Shown: positions 20,901 to 28,708 of the stretch, one piece after another
Position numbering within the stretch: position 1 is the first letter of the stretch
Layout: each line of letters starts with the position of its first letter
Origin: Paludibacteraceae bacterium
GTDB lineage: Bacteria > Bacteroidota > Bacteroidia > Bacteroidales > Paludibacteraceae
Direction: 5' to 3'
Length of the DNA: 39,506 bases
Assembly (NCBI GenBank): GCA_024683975.1
Contig: JAIKXR010000112.1
Location: 1-39,506 of the forward strand
Program-made: the position numbers and the translations under genes
Notes under the pieces: model-generated
Told to the model about the DNA's origin: nothing
Database searches by the model: none
What the model saw: only the letters and a program-made list of their open reading frames with translations

Positions 20901-23900
20901 CAAGGCGAGGAAGTTGAATTTCGTAGTATAGGGGATCACATTTGTCTTCTGCCACCAATCCTGTAACACATAAGTATATGACTTCGCACTTATGCTGTTT
21001 TCATAAAAGTTGAAAACTACAGGTTTCTTTGAGTGTGGCGGCACCATGACCACTATTTTTGCCATGTGATGGTTGTCTTTGAACGCGACATACCTGACTT
21101 CGGATTCAATAACACCTGTTTCCTGGGTCGATGTCCGCGCCTTGATGGCATGACAGTCAGTCGGCTTGTTTGCGTGAAACTTGACACTGACAGACCAGCA
21201 TCCCGTCCCGTCCACTTTGGCGGTACCCACCAGATTGTTGTGGTCATATATTTCAACGTTTTTGCAAACTAATGGTGCCGTACCGCTTACATACAAAGTG
21301 GAGGATGTGACAAATGCGGGTTCGCTTATGGTAAAGCCCTGGGTCAGCACCCAGACTGTTCCGATGGGCTGGACTATCCGCGCACCGTCAAGAATGAAAC
21401 GGACGGAGCCTGTTATGCGGAACTCCCCTGTATTTTTTGGCAACAGACACATTCTGAAAATGCCATCCTCCATATTCTCAACGGGGAAGACATAACGTCC
21501 GTCTTCTATTCGGTAGCTGCTTGGGGCGGAACCCGCGAGTGGCGAGTTCTCCACCAAGTCGATTTCGTCCGGCATATCCAGCAAAAACTCCACATTGCCG
21601 ATCCGTTCCGCATACTGCTTCGCGAAAGACAGTTTGGACTGGATGACCACCGACTGACCGATGCTGATGGTATTCCTGTCGGCGATAAAATAGGTTCTCG
21701 AGTCCGTGAAACGGATTTTCTCCTCATCCAGTACCGGCACATCCGCCACGCTGACTGTCGCGATGCGTCCGTCTTGGACAAGCACCGTGTTTTTCACATA
21801 GTCGGTTCCATCGACTAATCCCATGTCATCCAGCGTGGACAGCTGCAGTATCCTGCTCATAAGGTAGTTGTAGGACATGCTGACAAGGGTGTAGTCGCCC
21901 GAGGCGAGGTTTGAAAAACGGAGACCGGTGGACTTGTATATATTGGAGCGTGAGAAACGCCCGTCTGAGTCATACAGGACACCCATTACCTGAAGGTTCG
22001 CGTCCGAATTCAATACAGCTTCAAGAACGCCTTTCTGCCGAATTGACAGAGTCACGAATGCCGTGCCATTGTTCCCAATCGTACAGGTGGCGCTGACCTT
22101 GCTAAAATAGTCGCCACGGCTGGCTGCGGTAATGTTCAGTTCGTCGCCTGTATCCACGCCTGAAATGATATACAATGCCTTGCCCTTGACGATGAAGTTC
22201 TCCACCGCAGCTTCTTTGGTCTGGTTATAGACTTCATATACGACATCTCCGTTCTCATCATCGAAGCCGTCTATGACTATGCCCTCCTCGCCGTCCTTTG
22301 CCGCTGCGGTATAGGTCAGCCATGTGTTTACGATGACACCGTTGAAAGGCTCCAATTCCACAGTCGGAAGCGCGCCATCCGATGCAGGCGATGCAAACTC
22401 CACTGTTTTGGACAGGTATCCGGGAACTGTCACGGACAGTTCGCCTGCCATGTTCGTCCCCTGCAGTTCGTACCTTCCCTCATCGTCAGTTGTGACGGTG
22501 ACGGATTGGCTTTGGTTTCCGCTCTGTTGCGTCACTGCCACCGTGGCTTCCGCGATGCTTTCGCCCGTCTGTTGGTCTTTCACTTGTCCGTGGAGCGTCA
22601 GCTGCTGTATCGGTTGCAATGCAACCGTCAGGAGGTTCGCTCCCTCTCCGTCCACAGTGATTGGCACGGCACCGGGCGCGACATACTGCTGCGCCAGTTC
22701 GCCGGTAAGGGTGACTTTGCAGTTCAATCTGACGCCTTCCGCCACCGCTTTCAGGCGGTAACTGTGTCCCAACGCCTTGTCCGACTCGTCCGTCCACAGA
22801 ACCAGCACATCGCTGGTTACATCTTTCCCATCGGAGCCGGTGACTTTGAGGGTCACGTCTTTTGTCCGCAGCAGTTTGCCGAAGGTCAGCGTGATGTCCT
22901 CCTCGCCCAATTCCGCTGAGGCGGTCTGCCCCATCACCTGTCCGTAGGCGTTTTTCAGAACGGCTTGGTATTCGCTGCCGCGCATCAGACCGCTATAGAC
23001 AATATCATGCATTTTGAGCACTCTGCGGGCTTGTTCAAACCCGTTGTTGAGGTTGGTGAGTTCCACGGTCATGTCCTCGTAATACCCTTCCGGCACATCG
23101 GTCGGAAGTTTGACGGCGATGCTGCTGGTCTCATAGAGCGGATAGATATTGGGGAAGTCCTTCCATCCTTTCGCCTGTTTGTATAACTCCACGCTTTCAG
23201 GCGGGACACGGACCAGCACCTTGTCCTTGGAAACCGTCATTTTGCTAAAAGATCCATTAGAAGCGCTATACTCAACAGCGCAAATTGGGGGCTTAACGGC
23301 ATAGCAGTCAATTGTACTGATGCCAAATCCGTAGAACGCACTTGCTTTAATGGTATCAAGATCCGGTCCCAGAATAATATGTTCCAACTTAGGGAAATAA
23401 CTGTGTAAAGAACTGCTTCCTTTCAGTATTGACATCCCGCTTGTCTGTGACAAGTCAATTGACTGAAGGTTATTCATATTATAACCTGTCTTATTGAAAT
23501 AATGAAGATCCTCAAAGCCTACGGCACTGTTCAGTTTTCCTATAAGAACCAAACTCTGTACATCGTCCCATTCAAACTGATACCTGTTCTTGGCTATTAT
23601 GAAAGCTTTATTTGTATCACCATTACGTATTTCGTCAAGTGTCAGAACACCCGTAGAAGCGTCAAACCGGTTGGCGTTCGGCGAATAGGGCATCTCCACC
23701 TTATGGGTCAGGACCGCCGTAAGGCTGATGTCCGATTTGCCCACGGTCATTCGCAGTTCCGGGGACGTGGAGCAGACAGCCCCGTCACGCATCCACGCAG
23801 TGAACTCGCTATAGATATTGCCGGCTTCCGTCTGGTTCCCGTTCGGGTTTATCTTTATGGTGTACGTCTCCCCTTCTTCCACTTGGTAGGCACAGATCCG

Positions 23901-24074
23901 TACCGTGTCGTTTCTGACTACGTTTTCCGTGACAGTCTTATTATTGCTTACGGAACGGACTTCTATCAAAGCCTTTGCGTTCCGGTATTCGATGGTAAGC
24001 GTGTGCGTGGGATTCTGTGACCACAGCATCATCGGAATCCATATCGCCGCGAGAATAACTGACAATCTTTTCAT
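17988..24074 (-). CDS. Large secreted multidomain protein with T9SS type A C-terminal sorting signal; BspA-like LRR, carboxypeptidase-regulatory-like, Big_5-like, chitobiase/FN3-type C-terminal domains
   Basis: ORF 2028 aa; signal peptide MKRLSVILAAIWIPMMLWSQ; C-term FSLRVYSMSGKLLLTLEQVRSGQRVDTSALPAGIHLVVVNTPAASFTRRIVKN; TEGAAIYFTLDGSSPLDSDTRILYDGTPVVINAETTLAAVAV (CHB_HEX_C-like); LHGQVKDQQTGESIAEATVAV (CarboxypepD_reg-like). Confidence 0.88.
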   Translation of the reverse strand: MKRLSVILAAIWIPMMLWSQNPTHTLTIEYRNAKALIEVRSVSNNKTVTENVVRNDTVRICAYQVEEGETYTIKINPNGNQTEAGNIYSEFTAWMRDGAVCSTSPELRMTVGKSDISLTAVLTHKVEMPYSPNANRFDASTGVLTLDEIRNGDTNKAFIIAKNRYQFEWDDVQSLVLIGKLNSAVGFEDLHYFNKTGYNMNNLQSIDLSQTSGMSILKGSSSLHSYFPKLEHIILGPDLDTIKASAFYGFGISTIDCYAVKPPICAVEYSASNGSFSKMTVSKDKVLVRVPPESVELYKQAKGWKDFPNIYPLYETSSIAVKLPTDVPEGYYEDMTVELTNLNNGFEQARRVLKMHDIVYSGLMRGSEYQAVLKNAYGQVMGQTASAELGEEDITLTFGKLLRTKDVTLKVTGSDGKDVTSDVLVLWTDESDKALGHSYRLKAVAEGVRLNCKVTLTGELAQQYVAPGAVPITVDGEGANLLTVALQPIQQLTLHGQVKDQQTGESIAEATVAVTQQSGNQSQSVTVTTDDEGRYELQGTNMAGELSVTVPGYLSKTVEFASPASDGALPTVELEPFNGVIVNTWLTYTAAAKDGEEGIVIDGFDDENGDVVYEVYNQTKEAAVENFIVKGKALYIISGVDTGDELNITAASRGDYFSKVSATCTIGNNGTAFVTLSIRQKGVLEAVLNSDANLQVMGVLYDSDGRFSRSNIYKSTGLRFSNLASGDYTLVSMSYNYLMSRILQLSTLDDMGLVDGTDYVKNTVLVQDGRIATVSVADVPVLDEEKIRFTDSRTYFIADRNTISIGQSVVIQSKLSFAKQYAERIGNVEFLLDMPDEIDLVENSPLAGSAPSSYRIEDGRYVFPVENMEDGIFRMCLLPKNTGEFRITGSVRFILDGARIVQPIGTVWVLTQGFTISEPAFVTSSTLYVSGTAPLVCKNVEIYDHNNLVGTAKVDGTGCWSVSVKFHANKPTDCHAIKARTSTQETGVIESEVRYVAFKDNHHMAKIVVMVPPHSKKPVVFNFYENSISAKSYTYVLQDWWQKTNVIPYTTKFNFLALFDDLDESKTNDVKIKVLASDGTTRTLKAKYDAEKQCYYASSKYPNSSKLPVSAYAYVEAEYSPVSEEEKAAEAEASKNVLTKLKKAAIKAAKKGEIEVLSSDEKTINMRYTVSGKTPFAFTMKEMDYDEAAERLMDDWPFISHNETDTFAFTFINGTDEAEMLLLDVNGHSAMRMGITYAETDDLGAMPGKRPVAPRMKRPSAVDMVNAWGTAASIGSDILEVVGMKDYIDAIFFYDNMMRSRHRRMARAIDDEIEKANAQLESYCIEDGEIISYPPDRREYFKNRTNKMLNDFDELASQWGETYKSIMVDLCRKVAWDVTFSAATSGIGKYLGSGMKAAGLVKTADHLSAAEEAAQYAVGSTLQLGKDWLDKHYINPNIEEMVSVNFDRHFKEYKNTMDLQGESIIRALKFINEEIADEDPCDDEDEDEEDEDDDDEDDEDDDDDDDNDDEDNNDDFDDDYSDNRAAYERDRLRGFPPTSTWWCSGRARPLIDPQGYVYEAVPSNRVEGATATIYYKDFMLNQNGNSSGERDAMWDAENYDQVNPQTTGSDGMYQWDVPQGIWQVRVQKEGYENNASEWLPVPPPQLDVNIPIVRARLPKVETAHAYEDAVTVKFDNYMQPVLLTTEQITVKENGTAVEGVISLTDEEEAPDGAAYASQLRFVPATPFTATEVTLIVSGQVKSYAGIEMDEPYEAVLPIERELKSLEAAKKVYVEYQGTGTVRVKGTPAAAAAGKKVTVTCLSGIIASATQTEVVLDANGEAHITIQGDLPGEEIVTFTMEDPELTTSTLVKVVTELPLVIEAPEASVATETEVAKGAEITLTCKTEGAAIYFTLDGSSPLDSDTRILYDGTPVVINAETTLAAVAVIDGKGSSDVRTWHYTVSVETRTEEVSSGSMQVTPARVRDSFVVTGVEGVFSLRVYSMSGKLLLTLEQVRSGQRVDTSALPAGIHLVVVNTPAASFTRRIVKN
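19518..19632 (-). repeat. Low-complexity Asp/Glu-encoding tract inside the 2028-aa protein
   Basis: GATGAC/GAGGAC-type codon run encoding DPCDDEDEDEEDEDDDDEDDEDDDDDDDNDDEDNNDDFDDD. Confidence 0.95.
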
Positions 24075-24102
24075 ATCTCAATCTGTATTTGGATGTTCTA
24101 CA

Positions 24103-26478
24103 TTATTTGACAATCTTGCGGGTGGTCTGTCCTTGTTTGAGGATATACACCCCTTTCTGTATTGCGGACGGATCCGCAACGATGCGTCCTTGCAGGTCGT
24201 AATAAACAGGTTCGCCGGAGTGTTCGCTGACATCCTGAACCGGTGTCGGCATTTTTGCTCCGATGCGTACGCTGAACCGGTCAGCGGCATTGCCAGCCGC
24301 CGCGTCGAACGTGTAAGCCGCTTGGGTCAGGTCCGTCTCTGTGCCGGTGAGAAGGTCGGTCAGAATGACCGGTGTCTGCTCGTCGGGACTGTCCTTCAGC
24401 GACAGCGCATAACTTCCCTTGGCGGGGAACACCATACCGAGGGTGAAAGTGCCGTCCTCAAGCGGTCGTTCGTCGATGGCGTATTGCACGCCGCCGTCCA
24501 GCACATACATTTGCGGGCCGCCCTGCCCCATCATCTTGGCGGCGTCACGCTCTAATTCATAATCGGCAGACGCCTCCTCGTTGATAACGACGCGGGCGCG
24601 GTCATACCCGTCCTCGCCGTTAAGCAGGAAGTTATAGACACGGCGCACAGCACCTGATTCGGAAGCCTGATGTGCCGACGGTCTCTTTGACTGCGGCACT
24701 TCAAACAGCCACAGCCCGTTCGGGTTGTTATGCAGACGGCCTTCTTTCTTGAATGTGACGGACGAGGCACCCTCGGGGCATTGCACGAAAAACGCCTCGT
24801 TGGGGTACAGGTAATACTCATCATCAACGGGTGAGACAGCATAGTAGGTTACGCCGTCCGATACGGTGATGGGGGCTGTGAAATCCAGATGACGGATGTC
24901 GAAGAAGCAGGGATAGGGATTGCCTATGAAATTCCATCCCTGACGGTACTTGGCCTTTGAGGGGTAGGCGGTCAGAGGTACGGAAACATCGCCGCTGGCA
25001 AAAATCTGCTGCTTGTTCCCGGTGTCCATCGCCTTTAGGTGCAACGTGGTCTGTTGGACATACGCATCGTTGGTGACTTGTCCGTAGAACTCAATCAGAT
25101 AGCCACGGTTGGCGTGCAGCACCTCGTCTTTTGATAGTTGCCGCCAGAAGCCGGACCCCGTAACCGTTGCGCGTTTCTCGCCGTCAAACTCCATACATAT
25201 CAGTTCCATGTTGCTTTTGTCCTGCAAGGGCGGAAAGGTGATGTCAGACAGCCGTACATCAAAGGGGAACGAGACCAAATGGTATGTCTTGGTGCCTGTC
25301 TCCCTGTTAGCGTTGGCCGGGCGTTTCCCTTTCCACCGCATTTCGGTCATAACCATGTGGTAAGTCATTTCTATCTCCTCCGCAGTAACGGGTGAGTTGA
25401 AGACGGCTGTTGACGGCGTGACGGCATAGGGCGTGTTATTGACAGGGTGCTTATACTTGGAGAACCAATACTGGCCGCAGTCCTGCTCAAGCCTGAACTT
25501 CCTGAGTGTCACCGGCTTTGCAGCATCCAATGTCAGCTGCGTCGGATACATATCATAAGCCTCCAGATAATTCCAATTATTTGATAACTGATTATTGTAC
25601 ATCAATACATTATAGCCTCCGTTGTAGTAATCCTTGAATCCCCACTCGTTATTATGGCGAAAGACAGATACGTTATAATACGGGTCGGAAGCGTCATTGG
25701 ATATCACGTAGTATCTGGGGACAGTCAGCAGTGCGTCCTCCGCCAGTCCTTCCGTGTTCTGAATGGTGATGTCCGGCCGCCAGCCGACGGTCAGGTGTTG
25801 CACCGGCTCTTCCAACGCGACAAGGTGGGCGTTTTTGTAGGGCTCGGTTTGGGCATACAAGTCCATCGCCATGGCAGGGACGTGCAGGGTGACATTCTCG
25901 AGCGACCCGCTCATGGGCTTGTTCAACCCTTTCTCGTAATCCATCTGCCCCCAATAGGGAGGATAGACGGAATGCAGGTACAGATCCGTGAAACTGTCGG
26001 AGAAGGTCGCGTCGAAACAGACAATGGTCGAAGGCAGTGTGAGGGTCGCCAACGAGCTTTTGGACGGCAGGCAGAACGCCTCCGTGCCTTCGGGAATCGT
26101 GATTCTGTTAAAATTGCACCGATAGGCCGCCTCAGGTATAGCCACCCTCTTTAACGAGGTGCGGTATCCGCGATAGACATATTCCGCAGGGATGTCCAGC
26201 GTTGATTGGTCCGATTCAATCCGGATCAATGACAGATAGAAGTAGCCGGAAGCGTTGTTCCCTGTACCCATGTCATCCTTGAAGAATAGTTTGGTGTCGT
26301 CGGACAGCGTGCAGTACAAGACCTTGTACGCTTTGTTGGTACCGGATGTTGTAAGATACTTCAGGGTGGTGTCCCGCAACTGCATCGGTTCGGGGTTCTG
26401 CACCGGTTCGGGTTCCTGCGCCTTCATCCCCGTGAAGAAGAGGGAGGCGAGGAGGAGAAAGGTTAGTTTTTGTTTCAT
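24103..26478 (-). CDS. Secreted protein with T9SS type A sorting signal
   Basis: ORF 791 aa; signal peptide MKQKLTFLLLASLFFTGMKAQ; C-term VQDVSEHSGEPVYYDLQGRIVADPSAIQKGVYILKQGQTTRKIVK. Confidence 0.85.
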   Translation of the reverse strand: MKQKLTFLLLASLFFTGMKAQEPEPVQNPEPMQLRDTTLKYLTTSGTNKAYKVLYCTLSDDTKLFFKDDMGTGNNASGYFYLSLIRIESDQSTLDIPAEYVYRGYRTSLKRVAIPEAAYRCNFNRITIPEGTEAFCLPSKSSLATLTLPSTIVCFDATFSDSFTDLYLHSVYPPYWGQMDYEKGLNKPMSGSLENVTLHVPAMAMDLYAQTEPYKNAHLVALEEPVQHLTVGWRPDITIQNTEGLAEDALLTVPRYYVISNDASDPYYNVSVFRHNNEWGFKDYYNGGYNVLMYNNQLSNNWNYLEAYDMYPTQLTLDAAKPVTLRKFRLEQDCGQYWFSKYKHPVNNTPYAVTPSTAVFNSPVTAEEIEMTYHMVMTEMRWKGKRPANANRETGTKTYHLVSFPFDVRLSDITFPPLQDKSNMELICMEFDGEKRATVTGSGFWRQLSKDEVLHANRGYLIEFYGQVTNDAYVQQTTLHLKAMDTGNKQQIFASGDVSVPLTAYPSKAKYRQGWNFIGNPYPCFFDIRHLDFTAPITVSDGVTYYAVSPVDDEYYLYPNEAFFVQCPEGASSVTFKKEGRLHNNPNGLWLFEVPQSKRPSAHQASESGAVRRVYNFLLNGEDGYDRARVVINEEASADYELERDAAKMMGQGGPQMYVLDGGVQYAIDERPLEDGTFTLGMVFPAKGSYALSLKDSPDEQTPVILTDLLTGTETDLTQAAYTFDAAAGNAADRFSVRIGAKMPTPVQDVSEHSGEPVYYDLQGRIVADPSAIQKGVYILKQGQTTRKIVK

Positions 26479-26480
26479 GA

Positions 26481-26597
26481 GTTGATGATTTATGGTTTAT
26501 GATTGCAATATAGTTGAAAGTTGAAAGTTGAAAGTTGAAAGAAGTTGAAAGTTGAGAGTTGATAGTTGAAAGAAGTTGGAGAGTTGAGAGTTTATAG
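26481..26597. repeat. Leader motif plus AGTTGAA-type heptad repeat block (copy A)
   Basis: TGATTTATGGTTTATGATTGCAATATAGTTGA followed by (AGTTGAA)n variants ending GTTGATAGTTGAAAGAAGTTGGAGAGTTGAGAGTTTAT. Confidence 0.9.
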
Positions 26598-26735
26598 TTT
26601 TCACCTTAGTATTTTGCCTCAATTTTCTGGGTAGTTTTTGACTTGCTACCGGCTTACTGAATTATTTTCGCATTGCGGACAGATTCTCTACGATGCTCTC
26701 TGCGATGGGCTCTATGATGGTTTCCAGGGGAGTGC

Positions 26736-27130
26736 TTAAATAATAATCTGCCATTTTCCATCTTTACGTCCTCCTTCCCGAACCAAAAAACCAGCTTCTT
26801 GCAATGTGGCTATGTCGCGTTTAATGGTTTTTTCGGAAACCTTTAGCTTTTGGGTCATTTGTGATATGGTCAAGGTGTTATCCTCTCTTATTAAATACAA
26901 AACAATACGCTGTCTATCAGTAAGTTTGTCTAATTTCTCTTTTGGGTCATCTTTTGGGTCATTTCCATTACCTTGTTGTCGTTCCGGTCTGGGGAAGGTA
27001 AGGATGACTTCGTGGGAGGCTACCGAATAGAAAGGAGCGGGAACAGCGGCTTCCTTGCAGAGTTCCATAATACGCTCCACGCCTGACCCCCACTTGTCAA
27101 GGAAAGTGGTGAGGTAAAGGACTTGCTTAA
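26736..27130 (-). pseudogene. 3' remnant of an ATP-binding protein with AlbA_2/RecG-like C-terminal and winged-helix domains
   Basis: Open frame VKQVLYLTTFLDKWGSGVERIMELCKEAAVPAPFYSVASHEVILTFPRPE ... LTDRQRIVLYLIREDNTLTISQMTQKLKVSEKTIKRDIATLQEAGFLVREGGRKDGKWQIII resembles the C-terminal part of AlbA_2-type proteins; no N-terminal domain upstream (GNAT gene abuts). Confidence 0.65.
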
Positions 27131-27684
27131 CGGGAGAGCATTACAGAGAAGGGAGGGATATTCATCGCATACTTCTTCAAATCCAGATACATTGGTACTG
27201 TGAGTTCTTCTGTCGACTGGTTGAGTAAGGGGATAAAGCCATTTTTCTCATAAAACGGAACAGCCTCCTTATATGCATCCACAGTCAAAAAGCGGCAAGC
27301 AGAATACTGCCGGTTGGTGATAAGCGTAATACGGATACCTTCCAAAATCTGTGAACCGATACGGTTCCCTTTTTGAGACAGACTGACACCCAACCGGCCA
27401 ATCTTAACGGCAGGATAACTGCCCATGTGCTTGGAGTGCGGGATTTCTTTGCGCACCTTGCACCATAAGTTCTGCGGTATATTGCTCTTGGAAATCTTGT
27501 CATTAAGCAAACTATAGAACGCAATAGTGCGGTCGTCATCCTCGATAATATACGTGGATGCGAGAAACTGCTGTTGATAAAGAGCCGCATCTTTGAGTAA
27601 AAACTCATTCAAGTCACTATCTCCACAATCAAACGGTTTGATTGCGGAGATGTCCTCCAATCGTACAATCTTCATACCTGACAT
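27127..27684 (-). CDS. GNAT family N-acetyltransferase (candidate toxin of a toxin-antitoxin pair); ORF track starts at 27717
   Basis: MSGMKIVRLEDISAIKPFDCGDSDLNEFLLKDAALYQQQFLASTYII ... AVKIGRLGVSLSQKGNRIGSQIL ... RFLTVDAYKEAVPFYEKNGFIPL; ATG at 27684 overlaps the upstream stop as TGATG. Confidence 0.82.
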   Translation of the reverse strand: MSGMKIVRLEDISAIKPFDCGDSDLNEFLLKDAALYQQQFLASTYIIEDDDRTIAFYSLLNDKISKSNIPQNLWCKVRKEIPHSKHMGSYPAVKIGRLGVSLSQKGNRIGSQILEGIRITLITNRQYSACRFLTVDAYKEAVPFYEKNGFIPLLNQSTEELTVPMYLDLKKYAMNIPPFSVMLSR

Positions 27685-27842
27685 CACATAGGGAACGTAG
27701 CGATACTTTTCATCCACTCATACGAGCGCATGCAACGCTCCATCTCCTCGCGCGAAGCAGGCTGAACATTGTCCATATTGTGCTGGAAACGCTCAGCATC
27801 CAAATCAAACAAAATCGGAGTTTCAGCAATTGGTCGTGCCAT
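27684..27842 (-). CDS. Small protein, candidate antitoxin partner of the GNAT (ORF track starts at 27905)
   Basis: MARPIAETPILFDLDAERFQHNMDNVQPASREEMERCMRSYEWMKSIATFPM (52 aa), translationally coupled to the GNAT gene. Confidence 0.6.
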   Translation of the reverse strand: MARPIAETPILFDLDAERFQHNMDNVQPASREEMERCMRSYEWMKSIATFPM

Positions 27843-27917
27843 AGTTTCGTTGTTTTTGCAAGTGTTATTTAATATCAATTCAAGTTTATGATTTTCAGGT
27901 TTCAATTTTTAACGCCG

Positions 27918-27947
27918 CAAAGGTACGAAAAAAAGAGGGATTTACAA
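27918..27947 (-). promoter_or_regulatory. Putative promoter of the small protein/GNAT operon
   Basis: Minus strand -7 TACCTTTG (27925-27918), -33 TTG (27947-27945), 19-nt spacing. Confidence 0.65.
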
Positions 27948-28072
27948 GAGTTTGGGCATTTTTTTAGTTGAAAGTTGTTTTATAGTTGATAGTTGACAAT
28001 TGATAGTTGATAGTTGATGATTTATGGTTTATGATTGCATGTTTGTTATTTCATGTTTCAAATTTATGGGTG

Positions 28073-28705
28073 TTAGGTTGTGCTGCGGATGCTGTGGGCA
28101 ATAAATGCTTTCAGTTCCGCTTCAGACGGCAGGTGGATATGATACTTTTGCACGAATAAGTTCGGGTCTAATCCTCCGGTCGCATATTTAACAACCGTCT
28201 CTCCATAGTCTGTACAGAGCAACAAGCCTATCGGCGAATTGTCATCCTCGGTCATTACTTCGTGCTTGTAGTAATTGATATACATATTCATTTGCGAAGT
28301 AGCGTTTTCAGATTCGGCGGTCGCTAACCGCCGAATTGGTGTGTCTCCGGATTCGGCGGACGCTATCCGCCGAATTGTATCGGGCAATGCTAATGGGGAT
28401 GCGGGTTGTTGTGCGCCTACATAATCAAGCACCTCCTTGCCTAATTGCGGATACACCAGATAGAGACGGCGGAATTCGCGAAAACGACGTTCGGTCAATC
28501 CTTTGGTATGCAGGCGCTCTTCAAGGCGTTTGAGCAATTTGGTGCCATATTGCGCACGGTCTTCGCCGTTCTGCTCGAACTCAACGATATAACATCCCAT
28601 CAACCAGTTGCGGGATGTCAGCGACAAGTTGACAGCATGTGCCGCTTGCTGCTGCAAGACCGAATGAATCGTCTCAATGTTTTTCGCTAAAAGCTCAAAG
28701 GTCAT
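28073..28705 (-). CDS. DUF1016/YhcG-like protein that appears to lack the PD-(D/E)XK nuclease core (internally deleted or degenerate)
   Basis: N-term NLSLTSRNWLMGCYIVEFEQNGEDRAQYGTKLLKRLEERLHTKGLTERRFREFRRLYLVYP (DUF1016_N-like) joined through a short repeat to MNMYINYYKHEVMTEDDNSPIGLLLCTDYGETVVKYATGGLDPNLFVQKYHIHLPSEAELKAFI (DUF1016 C-terminal end). Confidence 0.75.
   Translation of the reverse strand: MTFELLAKNIETIHSVLQQQAAHAVNLSLTSRNWLMGCYIVEFEQNGEDRAQYGTKLLKRLEERLHTKGLTERRFREFRRLYLVYPQLGKEVLDYVGAQQPASPLALPDTIRRIASAESGDTPIRRLATAESENATSQMNMYINYYKHEVMTEDDNSPIGLLLCTDYGETVVKYATGGLDPNLFVQKYHIHLPSEAELKAFIAHSIRSTT
28312..28375. repeat. Two tandem 25-nt palindromes, 39-nt period, within the DUF1016-like CDS
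   Basis: ATTCGGCGGT-CGCTA-ACCGCCGAAT (28312-28336) and ATTCGGCGGA-CGCTA-TCCGCCGAAT (28351-28375). Confidence 0.97.
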
Positions 28706-28708
28706 TTT

